64,000 nucleotides of DNA from Paulownia fortunei (Eukaryota > Streptophyta > Magnoliopsida > Lamiales > Paulowniaceae). The notes under the pieces are model-generated. The model saw only the letters and a list, made by a program, of their open reading frames with translations, did not search any database and was not told the DNA's origin. The stretch is from positions 13,135,445 to 13,199,444 of the forward strand of contig CM033107.1 in NCBI GenBank assembly GCA_019321725.1, read 5' to 3'. Positions 1 through 11,346 of this stretch are shown here, piece by piece. Both the position numbers and the translations under genes were made by a program. The number at the start of each line of letters is the position of its first letter. Positions within the stretch are counted from its first letter, which is position 1.

Positions 1-230
1 CCCCGACCCCACCCACTCCACCACGCTGATCCAAGCCACCACTTCCTCCCCCGCCGATTCGCACCCCATCCCTAGCATTTCGCAACCCAGCCACTCTCAT
101 ACCCCGCTGATTTCGAAACCCAACCCCTCCCCTCGATTGATTAGCAATCTAGACACCCGCTCTCTTGCCGATTCACAACCCAACCGGGGTGCTATGGAGG
201 GGTGGGGTTTTGAGTATTTTGTTTTTGTTT
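1..230. other. C-rich, pyrimidine-biased tract at window edge
   Basis: The first 180 bases are strongly C-rich, with loosely repeated phrases built around CCGATTC and AACCCA (near 52-60, 108-120 and 168-182), and then switch to T-rich DNA. The composition recalls the C-rich part of the R repeats later in the window, but the words differ and I cannot align the two. It could be the edge of a transposon outside the window. No gene seen. Confidence 0.4.
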
Positions 231-562
231 TCTATTTTATTTTTTTAATTTTAAAGTGAAATTTTTTGAAACGTTAGATCATGATTGATGAGATGAACAG
301 TTGATGTTTATTTTGGTTAGGGGCAAAGTTGTTTTTTCACTTTATTTTTAATTTAATTTAATTTTTTTTTAAAAGATTTTCAAAGGGGTAATTTTTATTT
401 TTACAAATGTCATTAATTTGACTAGATTTTCGTTAATTGGGGGGTTATTTATAATTTAAAAGATAGTAGAGTTTTTTTTGTAATATGTCAAATCTCAAAG
501 ATAATTTTTATAATTTATCCAAAAAAGAAAGAAAGGATAATATTTTTTTTTAGAAATTTACT
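231..562. other. AT-rich DNA, nothing recognised
   Basis: Long T and A runs without a coding pattern, RNA gene or repeat that I can identify. Confidence 0.5.
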
Positions 563-572
563 ATTTTTCTTA
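563..572. repeat. Target-site duplication, left, of MULE element
   Basis: ATTTTTCTTA lies immediately outside the left TIR and matches the right flank at 1546-1555 in 9 of 10 positions. Confidence 0.7.
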
Positions 573-1545
573 GGTGAATCTCCCTTCGCTCCCCTAACTA
601 TATCCATGCAACAATTTGCTCCTTAAGCTATAAAAATCTACACTTTGCTACCTCCAAAAAGAAAATATACTATATTTTTCAATTTTATCCCACTTTCAAA
701 ATGTTTGGCAAAATATTAAAGCTATTAAAACTTTAAATTCTTTTTGAACTTAATATTGTAAAGAAATTAATTTAAACTAGGCCAACTATAACATGACATA
801 TTGAATTTCATACTAAAGCACAATTTTTTTACTTAATAAATTAATTTTATTCTTTGTAATAACCAAAAAGCCTTAAACAATTAATACTTTTAGAAAAAAA
901 TCAAAAGAGCTTTAAGCAGAAGGGTAACTTTACCCAACACCAATACAGTTCGCTAGGTTAAAATTATTTTAGGGCACAAGGCAACTCTATCTAAAAAATT
1001 TGAAAAAATAATCTCTTAACTTTGGGATAAGGGGTGGAGATACTCACAAGGAGGAATGAAGTGACCAGACTAGCTAGTGGGGACTATTTAACAAAAAAAA
1101 AAAAACACAGTTATTCACAAAATAGTAAGATTATGTATGAAATTTGATGCCTTCTCAATGCCATAAAGTCAAAAAAGTTGTTGACTTATCGAATATTATC
1201 ATTTTCAAGATTTAAGACTATTATCCTCATTCCATTTCCTTATAACTATTAATCACTTAAGTACTATTTATGATGATTAAAAATAAAATTAATTTATTAA
1301 ATATTTTTTTAAAAATAATTTAATTGTAAAATTAAATTATTATTAATTTAAATTAAATTAGTTACTTTATATTAAGTATATACAATAATTTTAAAGTTTA
1401 AATTTTTTTAAAAATATCTGCAAAGAGGGCGAAAAATAAAAATAAATTTATTTATTAGCTGGGTGAGGTAAAGTGTTTATATTCATAGTTTGAGGGGGCA
1501 AAAATGTTACATTCACATAATTGAGGGCGCAAGGTGAAATTCACC
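573..1545. mobile_element. Non-autonomous Mutator-like (MULE) element
   Basis: The ends are imperfect terminal inverted repeats of about 50 bp. The left end begins GGTGAATCTCCCTTCGCTCC at 573; the right end, read on the minus strand from 1545, begins GGTGAATTTCACCTTGCGCC. The element is flanked by near-identical 10 bp direct repeats, ATTTTTCTTA at 563-572 and ATTTTTCTCA at 1546-1555 (9 of 10 match). Long TIRs starting with G and a 9-10 bp target duplication fit the Mutator superfamily. The 973 bp interior is AT-rich with no coding capacity, so it would depend on a transposase elsewhere. The family call is inferred from structure only. Confidence 0.75.
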
Positions 1546-1555
1546 ATTTTTCTCA
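1546..1555. repeat. Target-site duplication, right, of MULE element
   Basis: ATTTTTCTCA lies immediately outside the right TIR; partner of 563-572. Confidence 0.7.
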
Positions 1556-2278
1556 TCATTTGGCCCAAAAGCAAACCCAGATTCTCTCTTCTTCTTGGTT
1601 TTTTCTTTTCAGTTTTAGGTTTGAGGAGACTAGAGTTGATAGGCTATAACATTGAGCTTCATTGGAAAATTGTATCACTCATGATTAGAACAAGACCATA
1701 GCAAGAATTGACTAAGTCCTTGTTATGAATATTTGTCTACAATTAGATAACGTCAAATCCACTTTTTTCCATTCAATATTAGCGGTGTAGCCTGCCTATT
1801 ATCAATTGACTATACTATGCAAGACTAGAAATATTTCTATTGTAAGTTTTAACCTACATGATGACACTCTTGACAAAACCAATTATCATGTGGCTATTGT
1901 TTAAATTCAAACATTTTACACATGCATCCTTCAAGAAATCCAAATCCCTTGCAGCAAAGGGTTTGAATTCAGATTAGTTTAGTATTTGGATTTAAAGATT
2001 TCAACGTAAAAATTAGATTATGATATTTTATTTGTTTGTCTAAATCTATGTTAATTTGTTCCCCGTAATTTGAGATTATACATATCATTAGTCGCTACCC
2101 TTACAATAAAAACTCTCTTTTCATCCTTACCAAAAAAAAAAAAAAAAAATAGGAAAAAGGGTTTTGGCAGTATAACTCCTCAAAGCAAAAAAAAACGCAT
2201 TTCATCCCTTAAACTTTCTTTGTATGAAGAAGTTTGTCACCTAGTCAACTTTTTGGTAGGATTCGTAACACTTAAACC
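1556..2278. other. AT-rich spacer, nothing recognised
   Basis: Between the MULE element and the hAT transposon I see no gene. There is a poly(A) run near 2130-2150. A short open frame over 2070-2375 is not a gene: it runs through the poly(A) tract and across the hAT terminus. Confidence 0.5.
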
Positions 2279-2286
2279 CCTGAAAT
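2279..2286. repeat. 8 bp target-site duplication, left, of hAT
   Basis: CCTGAAAT directly outside the left TIR; 7 of 8 identical to CCTAAAAT at 6159-6166. Confidence 0.88.
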
Positions 2287-2320
2287 TAGACCTGACCATG
2301 GGTCCGTCCCGCGGATTCGT

Positions 2321-2348
2321 AACCGGCCCGTGGATTCACGGGCCGGTT
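2321..2348. repeat. Perfect 12 bp palindrome in hAT left subterminal region
   Basis: AACCGGCCCGTG (2321-2332), loop GATT, then CACGGGCCGGTT (2337-2348): a perfect inverted repeat 34 bp inside the left TIR. Subterminal repeats of hAT elements are transposase-binding sites, so this may be one; that role is inferred. It is also a strong DNA hairpin. Confidence 0.85.
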
Positions 2349-4062
2349 ATGGGTTCGAAAAATTCGGACCCGTGAACCGCCGGGTCAGCCCAACGGTTCA
2401 AGAAAAAAAAAAGAAAAAAAAATCAAAGTGCCGTTGCCATTCTGTGCAACGGTAAAAAATTTGACCGTTGCCAAAGTCAAACGGTCAAAAATTTGACCGT
2501 TTGAATTTTTTATTTTTATTTTTTTATTTTTATTTTTTAATTTTTCTTCTATAAATACCCATCAATTCTTCATTTTTTCCACACTTCAACTCTCAAATCT
2601 CAATTATCTAATTCTCAACTCTCAATTCTCTAATTTTCACTCTTAATTATTCATTCTCAATTCTATATTATTTTAATTCTTTCATTAATTTTTTTCATAT
2701 TTTATTTATTTCATCTTTAATTATTTATTATTCAATTCTATATACTAAATTTTTATCATTTATCAAAAAATGGTCGGCTCAAGCAATAGAGGTAAGGGAA
2801 AGATGCCCGCAACCGACGAACAACCAAGGTTCAACATCGATTCTGAAGTTGAGTTAAGTGATGAAGAGCAAACTCACTTGTATACTACTCAAGAAACAAT
2901 GAGTAATGCTCATACTCGATCTATTCCATCTCTCAAATCTTCTATTTTTACAAAATATTTTGATAAAATGACACTTCCAAATGGAGAGATGTGAGCAAAG
3001 TGTAAATATTGTTCGCAATCTTACAAATTTCAATTCGAAGGCGGTTATGGATCCTTGAAAAGACATGTGGAGAATAAGCATCCAGTAGAATTTGACATTG
3101 ATCGTACCCAAACTCAAATACCATCATTCGCATCTTCCGGCGCCGGTGGAGGTAACAATCTTTCTTTATTTAAATATAATGATGTTAGATGTAGAGAAAA
3201 TTTAGCTAGATTTATTTCTGTTGAACATCTTAGTTTTAGTTTTGCAAATAAATTCTTTTTTAATGAATTAATTCAAACAACATATAATCCAGCAGCTAAA
3301 GGTGTTCCACGAACCACACTAACACACCATGTAAAAAAATTATATAATAAATTTAAAAAAGAGTTAAAAGAATTATTAAATAATGTAAATAATAAAATTT
3401 CTTTATGTAGTGATATTTGGAGTGATCATTGGCAAATACATTCATATATGGGTATTACATGTCATTGGATTGATGATTCTTGGACACTTCAAAAAAGATT
3501 ACTTGCATTTAGAGTTTTTGATAGTCCACACACAGCGGCAAATATTTCACAAATTGTATTTTTAATATTAGAAGAATATAATTTAGTTAATAAATTTTTT
3601 TCAATATCATTTGACAATGTTGCAGCTAATAATGCTAGTATTGGTGATCTTAAAGTTGTATGTGAACCATCAATTGGTGGTAAATTTTTTCATATTAGAT
3701 GTATATGTCATATTTTAAATTTATGTGTACAAGATGGCTTAAAAGTGTTAGATAATCAATTTAAACCAATTAGACAAGCATTTTCTTATTTATGGACACA
3801 TCCACATATTAATAAACAATGGTTTAGATTTTGTAAGGCTAACGGTGTGAATCCTAAAAAATTTTCACGGGATGTTCCAACCACTTGGAATTCAACATAT
3901 AGATTATTAGAAGAATCTATCGACTATAAAGATTTATTATGTCAAGTTTTTGTACAAATTATTTCTACTCCTTTTCATTTATATCCACATCATTGGACAG
4001 TATGTGAAAAAATTTATAATATATTAAAAATATTTAATGATGCTACTTTACAATTATACATT

Positions 4063-4680
4063 CAACCCCTACACGTCGAAAATCCAAGTGATGATTAAAG
4101 TGATGGCATAAGAACTACCTATTTTGACATGCTTGTCTCCATACCGAATAACATAACTATTTGTGCAAAACAAATTGAGTAAAATTATCACAAATATATA
4201 TTAACCAAAGAACAACATCAAAGTCCAAAACAACACCCATCATCAATCAAACCGCATTATTCATACTTAATTTTAATCATTAAATTGGAAGAACATCTAC
4301 GACTAAAAAAAAATTGACAATTCACAAACTTTTGTTAAAAAACTTCACAAACTTGTCATGTTATGGAAAAAAAAAATAGGGGTACGTCCCAAGAATGTTA
4401 AGGTTATAGATTCTACATCTTGAAATACAGAACACAAGAGAGAATAGCGAGGGGCGGGGGTGGCATGGTTTTCGTAGTGTGAAAAACTTTAGTTGCAATA
4501 ACTAGACTTTTTTGGTTTTTTATTCATAAAATACAGAGCACAAGAGATATACTTGAGAGTGGGTGGGGAGAAAATTTCATTTGCAAAAATCTAGAGTTTT
4601 TTGGATTCTACATCCTAAAATACATATCATTAATGTGAAACTTTTTGTTGTAAAAACTAGGATTTCTGGATTCTATATCA
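4063..4680. repeat. Foreign insertion inside hAT transposase gene
   Basis: The transposase frame stops making sense near 4063 and becomes hAT-like again near 4680. The first part (4063-4405) is clearly similar to 34255-34596, the Athila-1 3' non-coding region; for example GATGATTAAAGT followed by CTACCTATTTTGACAT occurs in both. The second part (4406-4668) is a degenerate tandem repeat. No target duplication could be identified, so the insertion mechanism is unknown. Confidence 0.75.
4406..4668. repeat. Degenerate tandem repeat, units ~65-107 bp
   Basis: Three units of falling length share the order: ATTCTACATC-like start, AAATACAGA.CACAAGAGA, GTGTGAAAAACTTT-like middle, and an AAAACTAG...TTTTTTGG end. 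They start near 4409, 4516 and 4603, and a fourth start (ATTCTATATCATT) is cut off where the transposase resumes. Each unit is diverged by point changes and internal deletions. Confidence 0.6.
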
Positions 4681-5979
4681 TTAAATTGTTATAATATTGC
4701 ATCAGTTTTACATGAAAATATTAACTTCCAAGATGAAAATTTAGCAAATTGTGCTTTATCAATGCAGTTGAAATGGAAAAAATATTTTTATGAAATTTCA
4801 GATATTAATTTAATTGTTGTTGTTTTTGATCCTAGACTTAAATTAGATGGTTTACAAGACTTGTTATTAATTTATTACAATGCTTTAACACGTAATGAAA
4901 ATGATTATACTATAAATATTAATAATATTATATTTAAAATTAGAACACTTTTAAATGAATTTTATAATGAATACAGTTCCAAATATGGTTCACAATCAAC
5001 TCAAGTTGATATACATAAAACTAGTAGTAGTAGTAGTTTTAAACTTAAGGCAGCACAACTTTTACTTAGAGAACGAACTAAACGTCCTCGAGGATTCTCA
5101 AGTTCTAGCCAAGAACTTGAGAGTTATTTTAATATTTCATTTGAGTTTAATGAGACAAATGACAATGGAGAGTTCGATATTTTGCGATGGTGGTCGCAAA
5201 AAGAGCAAACTATCCAATTTTGTCCGTGATGGCGAAGGAAATACTTGTTTTACCTGCTTCAACCGTTGCACTGGAACAAGTTTTCAGTGCAGGAGGCAAT
5301 ATATTGAGTGAGAAACGCTCAATGTTGTCTCTCGAGAATTTAGAAGCCCAAGCATGTCTTTATGATTGGATCAAGGCCTCATACGAAGACAAGGTCAGTC
5401 AGATTCGGAGGAAGATTAAGAGGAGGACACAGATGGAACAACGACAGGAACGGGTGGGAGTGATTGAGCCACGCCACTCCCTAAGGTAAGAAGGGTTAAA
5501 AGGTAAGAGAACTACGTGGACTTTGATTCCTCTATACCCTAAGAGGATACGTAGGCAACTTAAATTTAAGTTCAATCCCATTTTTATTTTTAAAATAGTT
5601 TTTAATTATATAATTTAAATTTTTGCTGATATTTTTTTAAAATTTAAATGCAAATTTTTTTTATTGAAATTTAAGTTTAAACTTTAAGATTTTAAGTTGA
5701 ACATCTTTTTTTTATATATTTATTATAATTAGAATATTTGATACTTTAAATTTTAGATAATAATTTTTTTTTCAAATTTAAGTTAAACATTCATTAAGTT
5801 CAAAAATTAATGATATTTTTTTTTAAATTTTAGTTCAAAATTTTTCATTCAAATATATGTTTAAAATTTCAAACCCTTGTTTTTGTTTTACAAAAGTTAT
5901 AATTTTATAAAATTAATAGTTAGTTAAAAAGTTACAAATTTTCAAAATATAAGGTAAAAATATAAAAAAAAATCAAGGG

Positions 5980-6158
5980 TCGGAACCGAAACCAAAATCG
6001 GCGGTTAACCGAAACCGTAATCGGAACCGGCCCGGTGATTCCGGAACTCGAACCGTAATCGGCCTTGACGGTTAAGGTTAAGGGTCGGAATTTTCTTGAA
6101 CCGTGGAACTGGTGGTTCTGAACCGTAACCGGCGGTTCTTGAACCGTGGTCAAGTCTA
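5980..6158. promoter_or_regulatory. hAT right subterminal repeats
   Basis: This GC-rich stretch repeats the words GAACCGT, AACCGTAATCGG and GGCGGTT many times in both orientations up to the right TIR. The same words occur near the left end (2310-2350). Clustered short subterminal motifs are the usual binding platform for hAT transposases; the function here is inferred. Confidence 0.65.
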
Positions 6159-6166
6159 CCTAAAAT
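6159..6166. repeat. 8 bp target-site duplication, right, of hAT
   Basis: CCTAAAAT directly outside the right TIR; partner of 2279-2286. Confidence 0.88.
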
Positions 6167-6999
6167 TGCTTTGCCCTTTAATTAATCTAAGTTTTATGGC
6201 CCTGTACCCCGTAAAGTTGCTTTCTCAAAGCACTTAACCATTTGAAATTAATTTTTTTGGTAATATTTTATCCTCCAAAAGTTTTATCAATTTTTTTTTA
6301 CGTAATCTCATTCCTTACCATTTTTTAGGTAATTAATTAGTCAAAGTAGTAGAATAAAATGATTTCATTGAAAGAAAATTCTAGAAGTATATGATAACCT
6401 ATGATCTCCCAAGCGCATCGACATACAAAGTCATAGTGCATCAACATATTACCGATCAACACCATAAGTTTATCTGTCTTTCATATTACAAACAAAGATT
6501 ATACACATCGATTTTACGCCAGGAAAATGCTTCTATATACCCATTTCAAGATCAAGTCATAAAATGGTCAAAATAATTTTTTCCCTCTTAAAATAAAATC
6601 AAAAGGGCCAAATCCCATTCTGATCATTGCACCACCCCTACAAAATCTCTTCAAAATCAAATTATCCATGAAGCAAAACTCGCAATGGTCCTCATGGAAC
6701 TTATAATTACTTTTATTGGTAATTAATAGGAGCTTTTCTTAGAACAAAGGAAAAGGAGAGCGCCAATGGGATCATCACACCCAAGACACTAAAAGACCCC
6801 CACTTTAAGTTATTCCATACCAAACTCACTAATAGCGTTGATCAAAATAATCTAAAATCAGCCATACCCGAAAAAAATAAAGGCATAAAAGGGAGGAACC
6901 AATGCAGTGAGTATGACGCCCTTTTGTCGGTTCCAAGTGGTATGAAAAGGTTTAAAGAGGGGATGAATAAACATTTCAAAATTTATTTAGGGAAACTTG
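6167..6999. other. AT-rich spacer, nothing recognised
   Basis: No coding pattern or repeat that I can identify. The short open frame at 6391-6576 has no recognisable motif. Confidence 0.5.
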
Positions 7000-7470
7000 C
7001 AAAATGTTTTCCTTCAAAATACAGTCGTATATTCTTTTTATGATAGGCCATAATACGACGACGATCCATTAATTAAGTCCAAGAGACCTAAGTAGGATGG
7101 CCCAAGCCTGTAGACTAATAGTGCTCTAATAGTCCATACACCGAACCATACCAAAATACAACCCCTAACTGATAACTATAAATAGCTCAAGACCCTATCA
7201 TTTTGAGGTACATGATTTCATTTAGCATTTTACAACTTTCTGTTCTATATCTTTATTTTGTCTAATCGAAGGATTTTCGTTAGGACAACCTGGCATCCTT
7301 AACGAATTATTCGTATTGCACGCAATATCCTACTTAATAATAAGGAGCTCATGAGGAGTTGACTTTCATGAACCAAATACTTTACCACATCAATTCAAAA
7401 AGGTGATTACTCACCCGACGAATTAGATGCTAAGTCTACTAGAGGCTGAAGTTGTATTTTCAGTAGAGTC
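7000..7470 (+). repeat. Possible decayed LTR-like sequence
   Basis: A TATA-like CTATAAATAGCTC near 7178 is followed by ATCATTTTGAGGTAC and a T-rich stretch. This order also occurs in the R units (CTATAAATACC then CATTTTGAGGTGC) and is typical of Ty3/gypsy LTR promoters. I could not define TG...CA ends, target duplications or a primer-binding site, so this is weak. Confidence 0.25.
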
Positions 7471-8736
7471 ACATAGTAGAAAAATATGATATAAAGGTAG
7501 ATTTTGATCATGTTACTTGTTTGCTATTAAAAATAGTTGAGTGATGAACTATGCAACATAACTGAGTAAGATGACATAATGTAAAGTGATGAAAAATAAA
7601 TAACATAATAAATTTTTATTGTAGTTCAAAAGTGGCATAATCATTTTATTTCTACTCTTAACTTCTCCAATCTCCTAGAGGAATCCAATAGATATGCATA
7701 AACATTACATAAAAATCCTACTTCTAGTTATAACTTTGTTGCATAAACTCTGGCTTCATCTTCCTTCTTAATCAGACTACACAAAGCTCGATTGATACTA
7801 CTACAATCACTCTAACACTAAAACAATTATTAGCCTATACAAAACTCAACACTCATTTGATGACAAACACTGTTTGGAAAGCAACACACTTAACTACACT
7901 ATTCGCTCAATATCTCAGAGTTTGGTTCATGTAGTGGATTGTTTTTAGACTTATGAACTTTTTGCTCTTCTTTAGATAGTAGTTTTTTGCATATATGTCT
8001 ATTATCGCTTGTTATCTTTTTCATATTATCTTCAACTGGTAATTATAAGCATAAGAGAACTTCTGCTCATTGTAGCCTTTTCACTAAATTCTTTAGTTCA
8101 TTTTAACACTTGTCCCTCCATACGTCTTGTAGTGCATTTACTTTTCGTCCTTTTTGTATTGATTGTCCTTTCCTCAAATAAATATTATTCATTTTTATTT
8201 TTATTTTTAGTGACGCTCCTCAGTCTATTAATAACAATGAATACTATTCCATGAAAATTCACACATGTCCTCACTCTACTAAAGATTTAGCCCAAGTACA
8301 CTTTTCTACTCTAGTCATAGGCTATTTTTTACTAGTCCCTAAAAAAGTCTCCGCTCCCCTGTTCTACTCTACTCTTACTATGCTATTATGATCATCTTAG
8401 TTGTTCTGTTTGAACTGATATACTCTTCTCCGATCATGTATTTTGCTTGAATTTATCTTTTCTAATTAATTGTTTTGCTTTGTTCCTCTGAGCTGATCTT
8501 CCCTAGACTATTTCATTACTTTGAAAATAATATCTTTTGCAATATTTTCCTAATAAACAGAAAATTACAAGAGTTTTGAGGGTCATGTATATCTATCGTA
8601 ATCATCATCAAAATCTATACAATATAATCCTGAAAATTTCTCCATTTTTTCATGATGACAAAACTTTTAGAAAACTAAGAAAAAACTTTTGATATATTTA
8701 CAACTGAAATCATGAGTTATGGAGTGTCGCTAGATG
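7471..8736. other. AT-rich spacer, nothing recognised
   Basis: No coding or structural feature could be supported. The hydrophobic open frame at 8009-8254 is T-rich DNA translated by chance. Confidence 0.45.
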
Positions 8737-9960
8737 CCATCCATGATTTGTGCGTTCTTGGAATTAATGTGCTAATTAAAAAAGGATTAATTAATTAAAA
8801 TATTTAGTTATTTAATTAAGTCACAAGTGTTATAAGCCCACTATTAGCGTATGGGTGAACTTAAGGGGTCACACACTAATTCGTATAAGTTCATTTCTTA
8901 CCTAAGAAATAATCCAAGAGTTGAATTAATTTAATTAAAATAATTAATTAAATAGGACTTAATTAATTCAATTACTAAATTATTTCAATTAATTGATTGG
9001 ATCATCAAATTAACCTAATTGGATTATTAAGTTCAATTGATATGTATAATAAATTGATTGGATAACTATATTGGACTTATTTAATTCATGGGATTAATTA
9101 ATTAATTGATTGGATCAATTAAATTTGACCTAATTAATTAATTGAGTCCAAATCCATTAGGTGTGGGTTTGATTAAAATCAAGGCCCATTAAGAATTGGA
9201 TTCGAAGTCCAAATTCTAAATAAATTAGGGTTAAAAAATTATCACACGTGATGTAAAGAGTTACCTTGAATTGACACTATATGTGAACACAAGTTAAGTC
9301 CATTTGAGAAGAAAATTGGAAGGCTATTTAACCCCTCATAGGATCAGGTTTTTGGAAAGCATTAAACTGCCATTCTACATGTTTTTTAGAGTAAAAACCT
9401 CCCAAACATCGGCCACTCCTCCCTCTCCATATATAGCCGCCAAATTCTAGTCTCTTATTCTTGAAGTTGTTTTGATTCTTTCTTTCACTAATTGAATTAA
9501 AAATAAAAAAATACACCTAACACAAAGTGTTGTGTTTGTTCCAAATTTGTGTGCACATCCTTAGTCTAGAATTATTAAATCGTATCATATTAGCATAGGA
9601 ATGATTGAGAGTGAACATATGGGGTATGGATACACTTAGAGGGATAACACTTGGAACTCTAAGAGAATCAATCCAATAAAGGAATTTGGAGTTTCGTTTA
9701 AGTATGGTATAATCATAGATAGATAACAACTTGAGTTGTTTCAATTCATCATCATCAGCTGAAAAGTTTCAGGTGTAACTTTCAAACTAATTATTTAATA
9801 TTTATTAAATGGGTAATTAAACTCATAGTCGATCAATTGCAACAAATTGTAGGATACCATAATTGCATGTGATGTACTTTTTTAATAGTTTTTAAATTTT
9901 CATTGTGCCTAGTATTCCAGAATATCGCAAAACCAATAATTCCATTAGGAACTCAAACTC
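8737..9960. repeat. AT-rich repetitive block with TTAATTAA words, possibly LTR relic
   Basis: Between 8760 and 9160 the words AATTAATTAATT, ATTGATTGGAT and AATTGGATTA recur many times. They are followed by GGCCCATTAAGAATTGG and TTAGGGTTA, then a transcribed-looking leader (CTATTTAACCCCTCATAGG, about 9326). This composition is common in long copia-type LTRs of plants, but no partner LTR, primer site or target duplication was found here. Confidence 0.3.
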
Positions 9961-10251
9961 AACAAAAATATAACCTTAGGTTTGCACTTGTATTCACGTA
10001 TATACATGCATATATATTATTTTGCATCTTTCTTATATGTCTTTTTCTTTTCTTTTTCAAGTATGAAGTTAATGAATGAGGTAATATATGGTACAATTGT
10101 AGACTCAAAAATAAGTCGATGGGGGTGCCTAACACATCCCCCATTGGCATCCATACCTAGATCTTAGGTAGTAAACTTCTTGTTAGTCCCTTTTGGATGG
10201 GGTAAAGGGCCTATGTATTCATTTTTTTCACTAGACTACATATAATATGAC
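9961..10251. other. Spacer, nothing recognised
   Basis: No supported feature. Confidence 0.4.
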
Positions 10252-10892
10252 ATTATATATAGGGATGGGTATCGGGTTGGATTTTTTGGTTTGAGTTTTT
10301 CAAGTTGGTACCCCACATGTTAGGTAGCATAGTTTGCTACCTTAACAACAACCTAATTTTTTATCGAGTAACTAAAAAATTGAATGCTGGATCTTTCGGA
10401 TTCGATTTTAAGGCAAACTGAGAAACAGAGAAAACATCTTGTCAACCTATCCAAATGTCTTCATTTTGCCTCTATCTATATTTGAAAAGTGCTCTTCCAA
10501 CAACTTTGCCGAAACAAAGTATCAATGTCTCAAATCTGTATATAATACCAACAACTTCTTGGGAAGACAAAAACACTACTGGATCCCCCTACATTTTCAC
10601 AATATGTAAAGGTATGCCTATTCAAAGTATTTATATAAGTAAGCTTATGTCTAGCAATTTGCTTCGAGGAATGCTATGTGCTGTGAGTGATTGAGCCTCT
10701 CACCTATGTGAAATAAAAATGAAAATATAAGTTGCCGCTGCTGGAGAGTGAAGAATGCTTGGATTGGGAATTTGGGATGAGAATTGGGGAAGGTGTTGCT
10801 CTTTAGTGCTAAGTCAATGTGAGGCTATGTGAAATGAAAATGAAAAGGAAGAAAGCCCTAGTACTCATATGTTTTTTCTATTTTATTTTTTT

Positions 10893-10897
10893 AATTA
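10893..10897. repeat. Target-site duplication, left, of Copia-1
   Basis: AATTA, identical to 18600-18604. Confidence 0.93.
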
Positions 10898-11333
10898 TGT
10901 AAGAAATAGTAAATGGGTTAACGGGGTCGCCCATGAGGACTGACCCGACCTACAAGGTTCAAAAAAATGAATTGATTTTTGGTCGAAGTGGTTTTATGAA
11001 AAACACCCCATAACCAACGTAAAAGGAAAGTTCCCTGAAACTTCTCAAACTTTTTGACAATGGCAAATAGAAAAAACGTTTCTCTTTGAAAAATATCGTA
11101 AGTAAGAAAAGTGAAGAGAAAGAGGGCTATTGTGATCAAAATTTGAAGAACACCACCATTTGAGAAAACATTTGGATTGTGGATCAAAACTCCTTCCGTA
11201 TGTGATCGGGTTTGGACGAAAGTGAGCCTTCAAAGATGTGAGAAACACCAGTGATTCAACTATGGCAAAAAATCTGAATTGTGATAAGTTTTTCTTGAAC
11301 TTACCTCGTGTTTATTTTGTTTAATTTCCGTCA
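10898..11333 (+). repeat. Copia-1 5' LTR
   Basis: 436 bp starting TGTAAGAAATAGTAAATGGG and ending TTCCGTCA. It is closely similar along its length to 18163-18599, with scattered substitutions and small indels, so the insertion is not recent. Antisense open frames in both LTR copies are by-products. Confidence 0.95.
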
Positions 11334-11334
11334 T

Positions 11335-11346
11335 TGGTATCAGAGC
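11335..11346 (+). promoter_or_regulatory. Copia-1 primer-binding site (initiator tRNA-Met)
   Basis: TGGTATCAGAGC is the classical plant copia primer site, complementary to the 3' end of initiator tRNA-Met. It lies one base after the 5' LTR. Confidence 0.95.

Larger units (their letters stand above)
2770..5489 (+). pseudogene. hAT transposase pseudogene (BED finger, core, dimerisation)
   Basis: Reading starts at ATG 2770. An acidic N-terminal stretch is followed by a BED-type zinc finger (CKYC ... KRHVENKH, about 3001-3078), then the hAT core to 4062 with motifs such as CSDIWSDHWQIHSYMGITCH and HIRCICHILNLCVQDGLK. After an insertion it resumes near 4680 (FDPRLKLDGL at about 4828). It ends with the C-terminal dimerisation region (DILRWW, then LPASTVALEQVFSAGGNILS) at 5489. 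Three lesions are visible. An in-frame TGA at 2992-2994, just before the first finger cysteine, probably replaces a Trp codon. Foreign DNA at about 4063-4680 removes perhaps 40 residues. A one-base loss in an A run near 5200 moves the last segment to another frame. Bound DNA and transposition role are known for the family; this copy cannot make an intact protein. Confidence 0.93.
2287..6158 (+). mobile_element. hAT-superfamily DNA transposon, Ac-like, inactive
   Basis: The termini are imperfect inverted repeats: TAGACCTGACCATGGGTCC at 2287, and TAGACTTGACCACGGTTCA read on the minus strand from 6158. They are flanked by 8 bp target duplications CCTGAAAT (2279-2286) and CCTAAAAT (6159-6166), 7 of 8 identical. 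Eight-base duplications and TIRs of this kind are the hAT signature. The 3.9 kb interior holds one broken transposase gene on the plus strand with BED finger, catalytic core and dimerisation region. Both ends carry GC-rich subterminal repeats against a strongly AT-rich interior. A later insertion sits at about 4063-4680. Confidence 0.94.

Noticed and set aside
2070..2375. 101-codon open frame
   Set aside because: It crosses the hAT target duplication and TIR and contains a poly(A)-coded lysine run.
8009..8254. Hydrophobic small membrane protein
   Set aside because: The frame comes from T-rich DNA without any supporting context.
11045..11248. Antisense open frame in the Copia-1 LTR, also in the 3' LTR (18299-18514)
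   Set aside because: Present twice only because the LTR is duplicated; no known domain and no conservation beyond the LTR.
11335..11346. TGGTATCAGAGC as possible tRNA-Met gene remnant
   Set aside because: It is a 12-base primer-binding site after the Copia-1 LTR; no tRNA gene body is present.
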